Shown: positions 53,623 to 63,311, counted from the first letter of the stretch. The stretch: DNA of 64,000 nt from Microbispora hainanensis (GCF_006874475.1 NZ_VIRM01000026.1:53791-117790); one strand, 5' to 3'. The notes: a model not told the origin generated them from the sequence alone. Made by a program: numbers and translations.

Positions 53623-54912
53623 ATGGTCACGTCCTTCCCCGTACGGCCGCCGCGCGCGGCCCTCGCCCTCACGACCCTCCTGCTCGTCCTCGCCGGCCTG
53701 CTCGGCACGGCCCTGATCACCCCGCCCGCGCGGGCCGCCTCGCTGACGCAGGTCGGCTCCTTCGGATCCAACCCCGGCAACCTGGCGATGTACGCCTACC
53801 GCCCCGACAACCTGCCCGCGGGCCGGCCGCTCGTGGTGCTGCTGCACGGCTGCACGCAGAACGCGAGCGGCTACTTCGCCAATTCCGGGTGGCGCAAGTA
53901 CGCCGACCAGTGGGGCTTCGCCCTGGTGCTGCCGCAGACCTCAAGCGCCAACAACTCGTCGAGCTGCTTCAACTGGTTCCAGACCGGTGACACCACGAGG
54001 GGGCAGGGCGAGGCCGCGTCCATCCGCGCCATGGTGGCGTACGCGGTCGCGACCTACGGGACCGACCCCGCGCGGGTCTACGTGTCCGGGCTGTCCGCCG
54101 GCGGGGCGATGTCCGCCGTCATGCTGGCGACGTACCCGGACGTCTTCGCCGCCGGATCGGTCGGGGCCGGCCTGGCCTACCGCTGCGCGAGCAGCCTGAC
54201 CGAGGCGTCCGGCTGCCAGTACGGCCCGACGAACAGGACTCCGCAGCAGTGGGGCGACCTGGTGCGGAACGCCTACTCCGGCTACTCCGGGCCCTACCCG
54301 CGGGTGGCCGTCTGGCAGGGCCAGTCCGACTACACGGTCGTCCCCGCCAACGGCGCCCAGTTGCGCGACCAGTGGACGAACGTGCGGGGCGTCTCCCAGA
54401 CTCCCACCGCCACCCGGTCGCTCACCGGCGGCACGACCCTCAAGGTGTACGGCGACGACGACGTGCGCCTCTACGAGATCAGCGGCATGGGCCACGGCCT
54501 GCCGGTCGACCCGGGCGGCGCCGCCGACCAGTGCGGGGCCACCGCGGCGTACTTTCCCGACACGATCTGCTCGGCCTACCACGACGCCCGTTTCTTCGGC
54601 CTCGACGGCGGCGCGCAGCCCAGCCCCTCACCGAGCGCCTCGCCCAGCCCGTCCCCCAGCGTCACGCCCAGTCCTTCGCCGAGCCCTTCGCCGAGCCCTT
54701 CGCCGAGCAGCTCGTCGAGTGCCACGCCGCCGGGCGCGTGCGTGCGGGCCGGCAACTACGCCCACACCACCGCCGGGCGGGCGTACCAGTCCGGCGGCTA
54801 CACCTATGCCAAGGGGTCGAACGACCCGATGGGCCTGTGGAACACCTTCATCACGCACGCGCTGCGCCAGACCGGCCCGGACTACTGGGTTCTCGCCGAC
54901 GGCCAGTGCTGA
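53623..54912 (+). CDS. secreted PHA-depolymerase/feruloyl-esterase-type hydrolase
   Basis: 429 residues. Signal peptide ending PPARA; alpha/beta catalytic domain with LVVLLHGCTQNASGYF (oxyanion), nucleophile YVSGLSAGGAMSAV, WQGQSDYTVVP (Asp) and SGMGHGLPVDPGG (His). A Pro-Ser linker (SPSPSPSV and so on) joins a C-terminal module of about 55 residues (VRAGNYAHTTAGRAYQSGG). Short-chain polyhydroxyalkanoate or feruloyl esters are likely substrates. GAGGAG precedes ATG. Confidence 0.9.
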   Translation: MVTSFPVRPPRAALALTTLLLVLAGLLGTALITPPARAASLTQVGSFGSNPGNLAMYAYRPDNLPAGRPLVVLLHGCTQNASGYFANSGWRKYADQWGFALVLPQTSSANNSSSCFNWFQTGDTTRGQGEAASIRAMVAYAVATYGTDPARVYVSGLSAGGAMSAVMLATYPDVFAAGSVGAGLAYRCASSLTEASGCQYGPTNRTPQQWGDLVRNAYSGYSGPYPRVAVWQGQSDYTVVPANGAQLRDQWTNVRGVSQTPTATRSLTGGTTLKVYGDDDVRLYEISGMGHGLPVDPGGAADQCGATAAYFPDTICSAYHDARFFGLDGGAQPSPSPSASPSPSPSVTPSPSPSPSPSPSPSSSSSATPPGACVRAGNYAHTTAGRAYQSGGYTYAKGSNDPMGLWNTFITHALRQTGPDYWVLADGQC

Positions 54913-54972
54913 ACCTGCCGCGCCCCGGGCCCCGCTCCCCGATAGGCCGGGGCCCGGGGCGCGGCCCACGCG

Positions 54973-55785
54973 TCACGCGCTCACGGCCGGGAGGGGCTCG
55001 CCCGTCTCCAGCAGGGTCTTGAGGGCCGACAGCACCTGGGGCCAGCCCCCGGCGACCATCTCCCGCAGGGCGCTGCCGGGGTCGAAGCCGTCGTGGACGA
55101 CCGTCAGCTTGACCGTCTCCCCCATCTGCTCGATCTCGAACGTCACCCGTGACCTGCGCTCCGTCTTCAGCTTGGCGAGCACGTCCTCTCCCAGGCCGAC
55201 CGCCTCGGCCCACTCGGGCGTGAGGGAGTGCCAGGTGTAGGAGAGACGGCGGCCCGGGTCCGACTCGACGACCACCTGCTCGGGATCGGCGATCGCCACA
55301 CCGCCCTGGTGCCAGGTCATCGGGGCCCCGGCTCGCCAGTCCGTGTCGAAGGACAGGCCCCAGTAGCGCCGGGTGAAGCCGGGGTCGGTGAGGGCCTGCC
55401 ACAACCGCTCGGGCGTGGTCTTGATGTAGGTGGTGTAGACGAACTCGGGGTCGCTCATCGGCTCCTGCTCCAATGCGTACTTGAGATCGGTAAGAGCACG
55501 GGCCCGCTCGCGGTCGAACCTGCTCATCCAGCGGTCCGCGATGGCGTTGATGGGCACGGCGTTGAGGTAGTGCAGCTTCTCCCGGCCACGCCACACCGTG
55601 GTCACGAGGTTCGCCGCCTCCAGCACCGCCAGGTGCTTGCTGACCGACTGCCGCGCCATGTCCAGCCCCGCGCACAGTTCGCGCAGCGTCTGGCCGTTGC
55701 GGGCGTTCAGGCTGTCCAGCAACCTGCGGCGGCTGACGTCGGCCAGCGCCTTGAACACTTCGTCCATCTTCCCCATCCCGGACAT
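54973..55785 (-). CDS. ArsR-type HTH fused to SRPBCC (AHSA1) domain
   Basis: 270 residues. N-terminal winged helix (VFKALADVSRRRLLDSLNAR, LCAGLDMARQSVSKHLAVLE) and, from about residue 115, an AHSA1-like ligand pocket (FVYTTYIKTTPERLWQALTD, GGWPQVLSALKTLLETGE). Regulator with its own small-molecule domain. ATG at 55785 chosen because AAAGGG lies five bases before it; this site sits inside palindromic repeats. Confidence 0.88.
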   Translation of the reverse strand: MSGMGKMDEVFKALADVSRRRLLDSLNARNGQTLRELCAGLDMARQSVSKHLAVLEAANLVTTVWRGREKLHYLNAVPINAIADRWMSRFDRERARALTDLKYALEQEPMSDPEFVYTTYIKTTPERLWQALTDPGFTRRYWGLSFDTDWRAGAPMTWHQGGVAIADPEQVVVESDPGRRLSYTWHSLTPEWAEAVGLGEDVLAKLKTERRSRVTFEIEQMGETVKLTVVHDGFDPGSALREMVAGGWPQVLSALKTLLETGEPLPAVSA

Positions 55786-55828
55786 GCAGCCCTTTGGCTG
55801 CATGAACCATAGGCAGCCGTGCGGCTGC
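55783..55828. promoter_or_regulatory. two GCAGCC-N4-GGCTGC palindromes
   Basis: Arms CATGCAGCC/GGCTGCATG at 55783-55804 and GCAGCC/GGCTGC at 55813-55828, centres 27 bases apart. They overlap the start of the ArsR-type gene and are probable autoregulatory operators. Confidence 0.65.
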
Positions 55829-56090
55829 ATGTCAACCTCGCTCACCCCCACCGGATGATCAGGCGACGGGGAACGCGATGCACCACAAAAGGCGTGAATA
55901 CGGCATCAGGCGAGTGGCCTATATGTAAGTCGCGTATTGGAATTAGTCGGTCATTACTCTCCTCTGCCATTAATGTCGCCACCGCCTCTGAATCGACACA
56001 GGGCGTGACCAACCGTGTATGCACACGTCATTGGTGAGACCACGGTGGCCTTTTACGGTGAGGTTCCCACCGTCCCTGTGGAGGAGTTCC

Positions 56091-57911
56091 GTGGAAGTCG
56101 TCGGAGCATGGTCCCGGCGCCTCGCCGAGCGTCTGACACCTCATGAAATAGATTTCGCCGCGGAGGTCGGCTCCGCGTATGCCGAAGGAGGGGAACGCCG
56201 CCGTCGTTTGTTCGATCCCGGAGACGGCGGGGAAACCGGGGGATTCGCGGCCGGCGCGGGAATCGGCGAGCTTCCGGTCATTCTCGACGCACTGCGTGCC
56301 GTCGCCGATCACCTGCACACGTTTCTCGCGGACGGGATGATCGGGAACACGCTCGCCGTGTATGCCCTCGTCCAGGCGAGGCGCGGCGGCGAAACCGCCT
56401 CGCCTGCGCGAACCATCGCCACCGGCGGCCCCGCGTCGCCCGGCCCCACGTCGTCCGGCCCCTCGTCGCCCGGCCGGGCGAACCCCGACCAGGCGCGCCT
56501 GCTGGACCAGGCGATCGCCACCCTTACGGAGCGCCTGATCGCGTACGGCCTCAGCGGCGAGAGAGCCCGGCAACAGACCTTCCGGCTCCTGGAGACGGTC
56601 TTCGAACCGGGCAACACCCCGGAGGAGATCCAGGCGCTGCTCTCCGCTCTCCTGGCCACGCCACCCGCGCTGCCTCTGCCGGAACGCCCCGCCGGCGGGC
56701 GATCGCGCTCCTGGATGCTGCCGCCGTGGCTTTGGTTCTACCTGACCGCCTGCCTTCTGGCCGGAGCACCCGGGCTGCTCAGCGACTGGATCCGGCAGGC
56801 CGGCGAGTATTGGTCCCTGATGACGCACAGCCCCCTGGGGGCCGCCCGCACGGCGGGCATCGTGCTCGCTGTCGCGAGCATCGCCCACCTGTTTCCCGTA
56901 CTGATCCTGCTCGGGGGAACGGCGAGCCTGCTCGTGCCAGGCCTTCGCGCACGACACGTGGAGCGGCGGCACGACCTGAGAGTCAGCGACAACCCGGTCA
57001 TCGAGGAGATCGCCGCGTTCGTCCGGCGGCACGACCCTTCCATCGAGATCAGGTTCAGCGAGAGCACCCGCATGCTGGCGCGCGTCTATCCCGCGGGCTG
57101 GACGAAGGCGCGGATCGCCGTGTTCCTCCCGCTGACAGTCCTGTGGCGGGCCGACCCCGAGGCGGCCGAGGCCGTGCTGCTGCACGAGATCGCCCACCGC
57201 CGTCAACGCGATCACCACGTCGTCGGCCTGGCGAGCCCCTTCGCCTGGCTGGTGCGCGTCTGGGGCCCGATCTTCGTGCTGGTCGGGCTGCTGCCGATCG
57301 CCCTGTACGCCGCGCTCGGGGGCCCGGCCGCGTCCCTGCTGACCGGGCAGCTTCTCGTCCACGCCACCGTCGTGCCGAGGATGCTGCTCCTGCCGGTCAT
57401 GGCGCTGTGGCTGGCCGAGCTCAGCGCGGACCGGCTGGCGGTCCGGCAGCGTGGCGCCGACGCGCTCATCCGGGCGCTGGGCCGCGAACGGGCCCTGCCC
57501 CACGACCGGATGAGGCGTGTCAGCGGCTTGCTCACCCACCCGCCGATCGGGCTGCGCCGGAAGGCCGCCGAAGGACGCTTCCACGGCCTCACCGGGCTGG
57601 CCGTGGCGTGGCCCGCGACCCTCGTCGTCCGGCTCGCGCTGGTGTCGGCCGTCGCCCTCCCAGCGTTCATGCTCACCGGTGAGGACGCCGGCACCGCGAT
57701 CGCCCATGTGTTCCGGAGCATCGTCGAGGCGCTCGCCTTCGACCGGCTCATCCTCTCCGGGAGCGCGGTGCTGCTGGTCGTCTGGCCGTGGATTGTCCGG
57801 ACGCGCCACACCGATCAGGGCAATGTCCCGTTCATCCCTTATGTATTGGCCACCGCACTTCCGCTGGCGCTCTATCTGACGAGTTTCCTGGGCGGCGCGC
57901 CGACCGGCTGA
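56091..57911 (+). CDS. membrane zinc metallopeptidase (M48/M56-like)
   Basis: 606 residues. N-terminal soluble part (about 1-200), several membrane helices, and the zinc motif AVLLHEIAHRRQRDH (HExxH) with a later Glu in LAELSADRLAV. MASE-like M56 or M48B type. GTG at 56091 with GGAGGAG is preferred over the upstream ATG. Substrate unknown. Confidence 0.87.
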   Translation: MEVVGAWSRRLAERLTPHEIDFAAEVGSAYAEGGERRRRLFDPGDGGETGGFAAGAGIGELPVILDALRAVADHLHTFLADGMIGNTLAVYALVQARRGGETASPARTIATGGPASPGPTSSGPSSPGRANPDQARLLDQAIATLTERLIAYGLSGERARQQTFRLLETVFEPGNTPEEIQALLSALLATPPALPLPERPAGGRSRSWMLPPWLWFYLTACLLAGAPGLLSDWIRQAGEYWSLMTHSPLGAARTAGIVLAVASIAHLFPVLILLGGTASLLVPGLRARHVERRHDLRVSDNPVIEEIAAFVRRHDPSIEIRFSESTRMLARVYPAGWTKARIAVFLPLTVLWRADPEAAEAVLLHEIAHRRQRDHHVVGLASPFAWLVRVWGPIFVLVGLLPIALYAALGGPAASLLTGQLLVHATVVPRMLLLPVMALWLAELSADRLAVRQRGADALIRALGRERALPHDRMRRVSGLLTHPPIGLRRKAAEGRFHGLTGLAVAWPATLVVRLALVSAVALPAFMLTGEDAGTAIAHVFRSIVEALAFDRLILSGSAVLLVVWPWIVRTRHTDQGNVPFIPYVLATALPLALYLTSFLGGAPTG

Positions 57912-57987
57912 TTCCGGACATCGGGAAACGCACACCGGACCTGAAACGCGACCGTCGTCCGACGGTGCGACAAGGAGGGGATTTCTC

Positions 57988-58644
57988 ATGAAGACACGGA
58001 AATTCGGATTAGCGGCGGCGGTCTCGGTGACCGCGGCCCTCGGGACGGTGGTCCCGTCCGGCCCGGCGGCCGGCGCGCAGTCCGCCCTGCGGATCTATCG
58101 TGGCACCGCCACCGTGGTGGTCGACGTCTACGACTACTGCGGAGGCCCCCTCTGGGGCGAGCACCGGTTCGTCGGAACCAGCCGATACAAGGCGGCCGCG
58201 AAATTCGTCACCGGTCCACGCAAGTCCGCCGCGGGCAGGGTCGAGCGCAACCCCTTCTACTGGGAGTTCTACGTGGGCGACATCGGAGCCCTCGGGTCCT
58301 TCCAGTTCGGCTCCGCCCACGTCGTCACCGCGTCGGCCCGCGATCTCGGCGGTAACGTACGCGACCCGAAACTCCTGCTGGGCTACTGGGTGACCAGCCG
58401 ATCGGGCACCTCCTGGTCCGGCAAGCTGGTCGACAGCCACCGCGCCGAGGGGGCCACGTTCAACCACTTCTACGGCGAGAAGACCATCGTCCCCTGCCGT
58501 GATCTCGGCACGTCTCGTTTCCTCTACGCCGTCAACGCCGGGGCCACGGTCTCGGGCCGGGTGAGCTCGGGGAGCGCGGCGTTCACCATCCGCGGCTCGA
58601 CCTACGGCGACAACTACCGGTTCCGGATCACGTTCAACGGCTGA
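57988..58644 (+). CDS. secreted protein, unknown family
   Basis: 218 residues. Signal peptide to about AAGAQS, then a beta-rich body with two cysteines (VYDYCGGPLWGEHRFVGTSR and TIVPCRDLGTSRFL) that may form a disulfide. No family recognised. AAGGAGG precedes the ATG. Confidence 0.8.
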   Translation: MKTRKFGLAAAVSVTAALGTVVPSGPAAGAQSALRIYRGTATVVVDVYDYCGGPLWGEHRFVGTSRYKAAAKFVTGPRKSAAGRVERNPFYWEFYVGDIGALGSFQFGSAHVVTASARDLGGNVRDPKLLLGYWVTSRSGTSWSGKLVDSHRAEGATFNHFYGEKTIVPCRDLGTSRFLYAVNAGATVSGRVSSGSAAFTIRGSTYGDNYRFRITFNG

Positions 58645-58804
58645 CGGGAACGTTCCACGGGTACGACAGGAGGACCTGGTTCACCTTCACACACGGTTCC
58701 GGGCGGCGACGGCCACCGGGGTGGTGGCGGCGCCGCCGGAACCGCAGGCGGGGCGGCTGTGACGGTCCTTGACCAGCCGCCAGGACGTACGGAGGTGTTG
58801 GCCG

Positions 58805-59452
58805 ATGAACGGACGTGTCCTGCCGGTCGCCCTGCTGACGGCCGATCTGCTGGTCGGCGCGGTCGGCGCGTACGGCTCCGCCGCCTCGGCCGCGACGACT
58901 TCTTCACCCGGCGTGCTCACCGCGCCCGGCGACCCCACGCCGACGCCCACACCGACACCGACGCCCACGCCGACGCCGACGGCCGACCACAACGACCAGG
59001 ACGTCATGTTCGCCCGGATGATGATCCCGCACCATCGGCAGGCGGTGGAGATGGGGAGGCTGGCCGAGGACCGCGCGGCGGACGCGCGGGTCGCGCGGCT
59101 CGCCCGGCGGATCGAGGCCGCACAGGCACCCGAGATCCGGACGATGAGCGGCTGGCTCACGGCCTGGGGCGAACAGGTGCCCGGTGAGAGCCCGGCGCCG
59201 GCGCATCACGCCATGCCCGGGATGATGTCCCCCGAGGACATGCGTCGTCTCGAAGGGCTGTCCGGACGGGAGTTCGACCGGGCCTTCCTCACGATGATGA
59301 TCCGGCACCACGAGGGCGCCGTCACCATGGCGCGTGACGAGCTGCGCGGCGGAACCTACGAGCCGGCCCGGCGGTTGGCGGAGTCGATCATCTCGAGCCA
59401 GTCGGCCGAGATCAAGGAGATGAAGAGCATGCTGAGCAGCCTGCCTGGTTGA
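58805..59452 (+). CDS. secreted DUF305 protein
   Basis: 215 residues. Signal peptide, a Thr-Pro repeat linker, then two DUF305 halves: MFARMMIPHHRQAVEMGRLA and FLTMMIRHHEGAVTMARDEL. The paired HH motifs are likely metal ligands; the family is often found with copper genes. ATG with GGAGGTG. Confidence 0.93.
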   Translation: MNGRVLPVALLTADLLVGAVGAYGSAASAATTSSPGVLTAPGDPTPTPTPTPTPTPTPTADHNDQDVMFARMMIPHHRQAVEMGRLAEDRAADARVARLARRIEAAQAPEIRTMSGWLTAWGEQVPGESPAPAHHAMPGMMSPEDMRRLEGLSGREFDRAFLTMMIRHHEGAVTMARDELRGGTYEPARRLAESIISSQSAEIKEMKSMLSSLPG

Positions 59453-59519
59453 CCTGCCGGATCGGCGTTTCGGACCGGCCGGACGTCCCCAGGACCGGCC
59501 GGACGTCCGGAAGGGGAGG

Positions 59520-60254
59520 TCACCCGCGCTTGCGGTGCCGTCCGCCGGACGTCGCCGCCGCGGCCTTGACCCGCATCCCGGTCACGGCGGTGGAGACCAC
59601 CGCGAACAGCAGACCGGCCGGCAGGACGGCGTCGCCCGGCGACCAGACGACGTCGAGCGGCGTCCCCTGCGTGGCCGCCATGTTGCTGGTGGCGGGCGCC
59701 GCGGCGCTCTGGACGCTCGCGCTCACGGCCGCCACGGGCTGGATCGTCACCGGCGTCTTCGGCGCGACCTTGACCTTGCGCGGCAGGCCGTACCCGACGA
59801 TCGTGCTCGTGTCGCGGACCTTGCGCTTCAGCCACACACCGTCGACGTTGCCCTCGATCGTGTGGACCTTCCGGCCGACGACCTTCTCGACGATGCCGAC
59901 GTGGTCGATGTCGCGGATCTTCTTGGATCCCGACCAGGCGAAGAAGACCACGGCGCCCGGCTCGGGCTCGTCGCTCCAGGCGTCGTGCTTCTCGAACCAC
60001 TTGGCGTGCCGCGTCGTCAGGGCGAACTCGCCGACATGGTCCTGCACCCCGGCCCGGTCCGCCGCCCAGGAGACGAACATGTCGCACCACGGGGCGGCCT
60101 TGAAGTCGGGGTCCTTGGCGACGTTGTCGGCGTACCACTCGCCGAACTTGGTGTGTTTCCCGGCTCGTTCGCGGTAGCCCAGTTCGGGACGTACGGCGTC
60201 GAGCAGCTGTCGAGCTATCGGATCGGTGGAAATGGGAGGCTCCTCATGGCGCAC
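59520..60254 (-). CDS. CHAP-domain cell-wall hydrolase
   Basis: 244 residues from GTG 60254. CHAP amidase/endopeptidase core about residues 20-160: AAPWCDMFVSWAADRAGVQD (nucleophile Cys), DIDHVGIVEKVVGRKVHTIEGN (His). A Pro/Ala-rich linker and one C-terminal membrane-like helix (AVLPAGLLFAVVSTAVTGM) follow, with a basic tail. An alternative AUU start at 60233 (ISTDPIARQLL) has an ideal AGGAG seven bases before it. It lies behind a c-di-AMP riboswitch. Confidence 0.88.
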   Translation of the reverse strand: MRHEEPPISTDPIARQLLDAVRPELGYRERAGKHTKFGEWYADNVAKDPDFKAAPWCDMFVSWAADRAGVQDHVGEFALTTRHAKWFEKHDAWSDEPEPGAVVFFAWSGSKKIRDIDHVGIVEKVVGRKVHTIEGNVDGVWLKRKVRDTSTIVGYGLPRKVKVAPKTPVTIQPVAAVSASVQSAAAPATSNMAATQGTPLDVVWSPGDAVLPAGLLFAVVSTAVTGMRVKAAAATSGGRHRKRG

Positions 60255-60284
60255 TTCGAGACGTGACGAACCGGCCCGTGGGCG

Positions 60285-60340
60285 TGACGGCATGACGGCA
60301 TGACGGCATGACGGCATGACGGCGTGACGGCATGACGGCA
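60285..60340. repeat. 8-bp tandem repeat, seven copies
   Basis: Seven consecutive TGACGGCA units (one TGACGGCG) in the leader between the riboswitch and the CHAP gene. Any of the ATG triplets created is out of use as far as can be seen. Confidence 0.92.
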
Positions 60341-60504
60341 TGACCGTCCGGGGACACGCCACGGCGGGCGGAATCAGAAACGGGAGATGTGGCAGCCCGT
60401 CACGGGCGCGCCATCACCCCGGAAGCCTGGAGACGTTCCAGGGCGGGCATGTGGTCCGGCGACGCGACGCGGACCGGGTGGGCAGGTGGAGCCGGCACTC
60501 CACG

Positions 60505-60645
60505 CTCTCCTCTCCTTGGCCGCCTACCGGGTTAGCTGACGGGTTCGGGCCAGGAGTAGCCCTACCGGATGGTCCGGATTCACCCCAAGAGACGTGGGTC
60601 CCCGGTTCCCGGGATCGATGACTTCCGGGATTCGGCGGTCGCCGG
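60505..60645 (-). ncRNA. ydaO/yuaA c-di-AMP riboswitch
   Basis: On the minus strand the aptamer core is clear: GGGGTGAATCCGG (60574-60586), GGTAGGGCTACTCC (60553-60566) and CCGAACCCGTCAGCTAACCC (within 60522-60548) followed by GGTAGGC and AAGGAGAGGAG. A hairpin with arms GTGGAG/CTCCAC at 60486-60503 may be the expression platform. In actinobacteria this class precedes cell-wall hydrolases and Rpf genes, as here. Confidence 0.92.
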
Positions 60646-60901
60646 TCGTCCTCGGGTTGAGGACCGCTCACCGGCGAGACACACGGGAAGCTTAGTAGAT
60701 AACAAGTAAGACACGACCAAAAGCCCGGCAAACGCGATCATTCCGGCTGTCGTCGTTCGCTGCTTCCGCAGGTCCTCCCGGTCGCGGGCCGCCGGCGGTG
60801 AGATGCGCCACACGGCGCCGTACGGCGCGGGTTTGCCGACGCGGGCCTGCACCGCGCGGCTCTGCTGGCGCGGGTCTGCTGGCGCAGCTTGGCGCTCCCC
60901 T

Positions 60902-60967
60902 CACTCGCGTAGTCGCCGGGCCTGTCCGCGCGTCCACTCGCGTAGTCGCCGGGCCTGTCCGCGCGTC
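60902..60967. repeat. 33-bp direct tandem duplication
   Basis: Two perfect 33-base copies starting CACTCGCGTAGTCGCC, just past the HNH gene stop. The length equals 11 codons and the unit resembles the gene's own 3' end. Confidence 0.92.
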
Positions 60968-60986
60968 GCCCACTGCGCCTCCCGCC

Positions 60987-63311
60987 TCACTCGCGCGGCC
61001 GCCTGCTCCCTATCCGGTGATAGGTGAAGGCCCAGCGGTCGGTGCCGACTTGGCGGCGGGTGTAGCGGTCGGGGTGGTGGTAGCGGTCGCGGTTGTGGAA
61101 CTGGCAGGCCGGACCCAGTAGCTTCAGGTCGGTGAGGCCGCCGGTGCTCCAGTTGTCGGCGTGGTCGATCTGGCACATGGTCGCCGGAAGCGGGCAGCCG
61201 TCGATCCAGCAGGTGGCATACCGCGCGAACACCGCCCTGCGCTGGGCGGGGGTGGCCAAGCGGACCTTGCGGCCCATGTCCAGCACCTGCCCCTCGGCGT
61301 TCATGACGATCCGGACCAGGGTTGAGGTGCGGGCGAGGCGGTGCACGCTGGAGACGGGCAGCACCTGCCCGGTCGCCAGCAGCAACCCCGGCACCATCCC
61401 CAACGACGCCCCAAGCAGCGCGCCAGACAGCGTGCCCGCCGACGCACCCAGCGCTCCCGGTATGCCCTGGCCATGCCGGCAGTCCCCCGCAGGCCGAGGC
61501 CCGGCGTGGGTGTGATGCGCGGAGCCGTCCTCGGGAGGAGGATCCGGCCACGCCGCCCCCGGCGGCTCGCACTCGCCGGGCCGCCGCTCACCGGTCCCGG
61601 GCTCACCGGCTCCACAGCCGCGAGACTCCCCGTCACGAAGTCCGCTCGTGGCATAGGGGGAGCCGGTGGCGGGGTCGGCGCTTTCGGCGTCGCCGTCGCA
61701 GTCGCCGGTGGCAACGGCCTCGTTCGGGGCCTCGGGGTTTCCGGTCGCGTCGGGAGCGTAGCCGCTGGGGGCGCTGTCGCTGAGGTCCGCAAAGTGGTCG
61801 CTGATGTCGTCGGCCTCGGCGGGTGCAGGGGCGTCGGTGTCGTCGGCGCTCCCCGCACCGGCATCCGCCTCGGCCTCGGCAGCGTCGAACTCCTCCGGGA
61901 TGTCGAGGTCGTCGGCCTCGGCGAGCGCAGGGTCGCCCGTGCGGTCCCGGCCTTCCTCGAAGCCCTCGGCATCCCGCGCGTCTTCGACGTGGTCGGCGGT
62001 GTCGTCGGCCTGGCTCGGCTCGTCGGTGCTTCCGGCGGCGTCGGGGGCGTAGTCGGCGGGGTCGTCGGTGGCCGGGTCGCTGACGTCGTCGATGCTGTCG
62101 TCGGCCTCGGCAGCGTCGAAGCCGTCGGCGGGGTCGTCAGTGGCCGGGTCGGTGTTTTCGGGGTCGGTGGGGAGGGATTCGGCGCTGACCACGACGAGGA
62201 GCTCGGTGACGATCTGCTGCTCCAGCGCGGCGATCAGGGCGTCCGCCTGGCGCTCCGTCAGCGTGCGGTCATCACCGTCGGCCTTCTTCTTGGCGTACTC
62301 CTGCAACAGGGTCATCAGGCGGGCGCCGGGTTCACGGGGAATGTAGAACTCCCCTTCCACGCCGCCGCCCTTGCCGGGCCGGACCCGCAGGAAGCGCCGC
62401 CCGTAATCGGCCCGCTCATCGCGTTCTTCGCCGTCGGGGTCGAGCACCGCCCGCAAATGGCGGCCGGCTTTGGCCACCTCCGCCGCCCCCGCCTTACCGG
62501 CCAGCTCCACCAGGATCGGCTCCGCCAGCGCCGCCTGCTCATCGGTCAGCCCGGCGACAGCGGCGCAGATGGCCTCCACCACCCCCGCCGCCAACTCACC
62601 CACGGCGAACTTCTCCCGCACCACCGGCAGGCGCGGCAGCTCAGCCCCCAACATCAGCAGGCGGCCCGCACCCCCCACCGTCATCCCGGCGGCGGTACGC
62701 AGCCAACAGCGGGTGGAGGCATGCCCATGCTGCTTGGCCTGCCCTGCACGATGGACCCGGCCTACCCGGTCGGCCAGCGCACACGTGATCCGATCCCGCG
62801 CGAACAGCAACTCCTCCGCCTCAGCCAGACACATATCCACATCGTCGGGAAGCGGCGCCAGCGCCAGCTCCTGCGCCACCTCACGAACACACCCCACCAC
62901 CACCCACGACGACCGCACACGGCCGCGACCACGGCCACCCACATCGGAAGCACCAGCGCCAGAGCCACCCGCACCCGGGCCGTCCGCGCCATCAGCATCC
63001 CCACGGGCGGCATCCGCGCCAGCGCCAGCAGCGTCCGCACCATCAGCGGCCTCACGGGCGACATCTGCGCCAGCGGCAGCCCCACGCGCGGCATCTGCGT
63101 CGTCGATATGCATGCCCGGGCTGGCTGTGCTTGCGGCACCGGGCGCGTCGGTGCGCTGGAGGGGCCCGAAGCCGATGATCGGGAAGGGCTCGCGGGCGGA
63201 CGAGCCGTCGGACGACCACAGCGGCGAATTGGCGATCAGACGGTCCCACCACTCACCGTCGGCATCGCTCGAACGACGAAGGCGCTCAGGATCGATGTCG
63301 AACAGATCCAT
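60987..63311 (-). CDS. DUF222/HNH endonuclease (13E12-repeat family) with acidic insert
   Basis: 774 residues against about 400-550 usual. DUF222 domain about 145-370 (LAEAEELLFARDRITCALAD ... LPVVREKFAVGELAAGVVEA), an Asp/Ala-rich insert about 385-560 (DPATDDPADYAPDAAGSTDE and similar), a Gly/Pro-rich stretch, and a C-terminal HNH: CWIDGCPLPATMCQIDHADN, FHNRDRYHH. ATG 63311 with GAGGAGGG. Target unknown. Confidence 0.88.
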   Translation of the reverse strand: MDLFDIDPERLRRSSDADGEWWDRLIANSPLWSSDGSSAREPFPIIGFGPLQRTDAPGAASTASPGMHIDDADAARGAAAGADVAREAADGADAAGAGADAARGDADGADGPGAGGSGAGASDVGGRGRGRVRSSWVVVGCVREVAQELALAPLPDDVDMCLAEAEELLFARDRITCALADRVGRVHRAGQAKQHGHASTRCWLRTAAGMTVGGAGRLLMLGAELPRLPVVREKFAVGELAAGVVEAICAAVAGLTDEQAALAEPILVELAGKAGAAEVAKAGRHLRAVLDPDGEERDERADYGRRFLRVRPGKGGGVEGEFYIPREPGARLMTLLQEYAKKKADGDDRTLTERQADALIAALEQQIVTELLVVVSAESLPTDPENTDPATDDPADGFDAAEADDSIDDVSDPATDDPADYAPDAAGSTDEPSQADDTADHVEDARDAEGFEEGRDRTGDPALAEADDLDIPEEFDAAEAEADAGAGSADDTDAPAPAEADDISDHFADLSDSAPSGYAPDATGNPEAPNEAVATGDCDGDAESADPATGSPYATSGLRDGESRGCGAGEPGTGERRPGECEPPGAAWPDPPPEDGSAHHTHAGPRPAGDCRHGQGIPGALGASAGTLSGALLGASLGMVPGLLLATGQVLPVSSVHRLARTSTLVRIVMNAEGQVLDMGRKVRLATPAQRRAVFARYATCWIDGCPLPATMCQIDHADNWSTGGLTDLKLLGPACQFHNRDRYHHPDRYTRRQVGTDRWAFTYHRIGSRRPRE

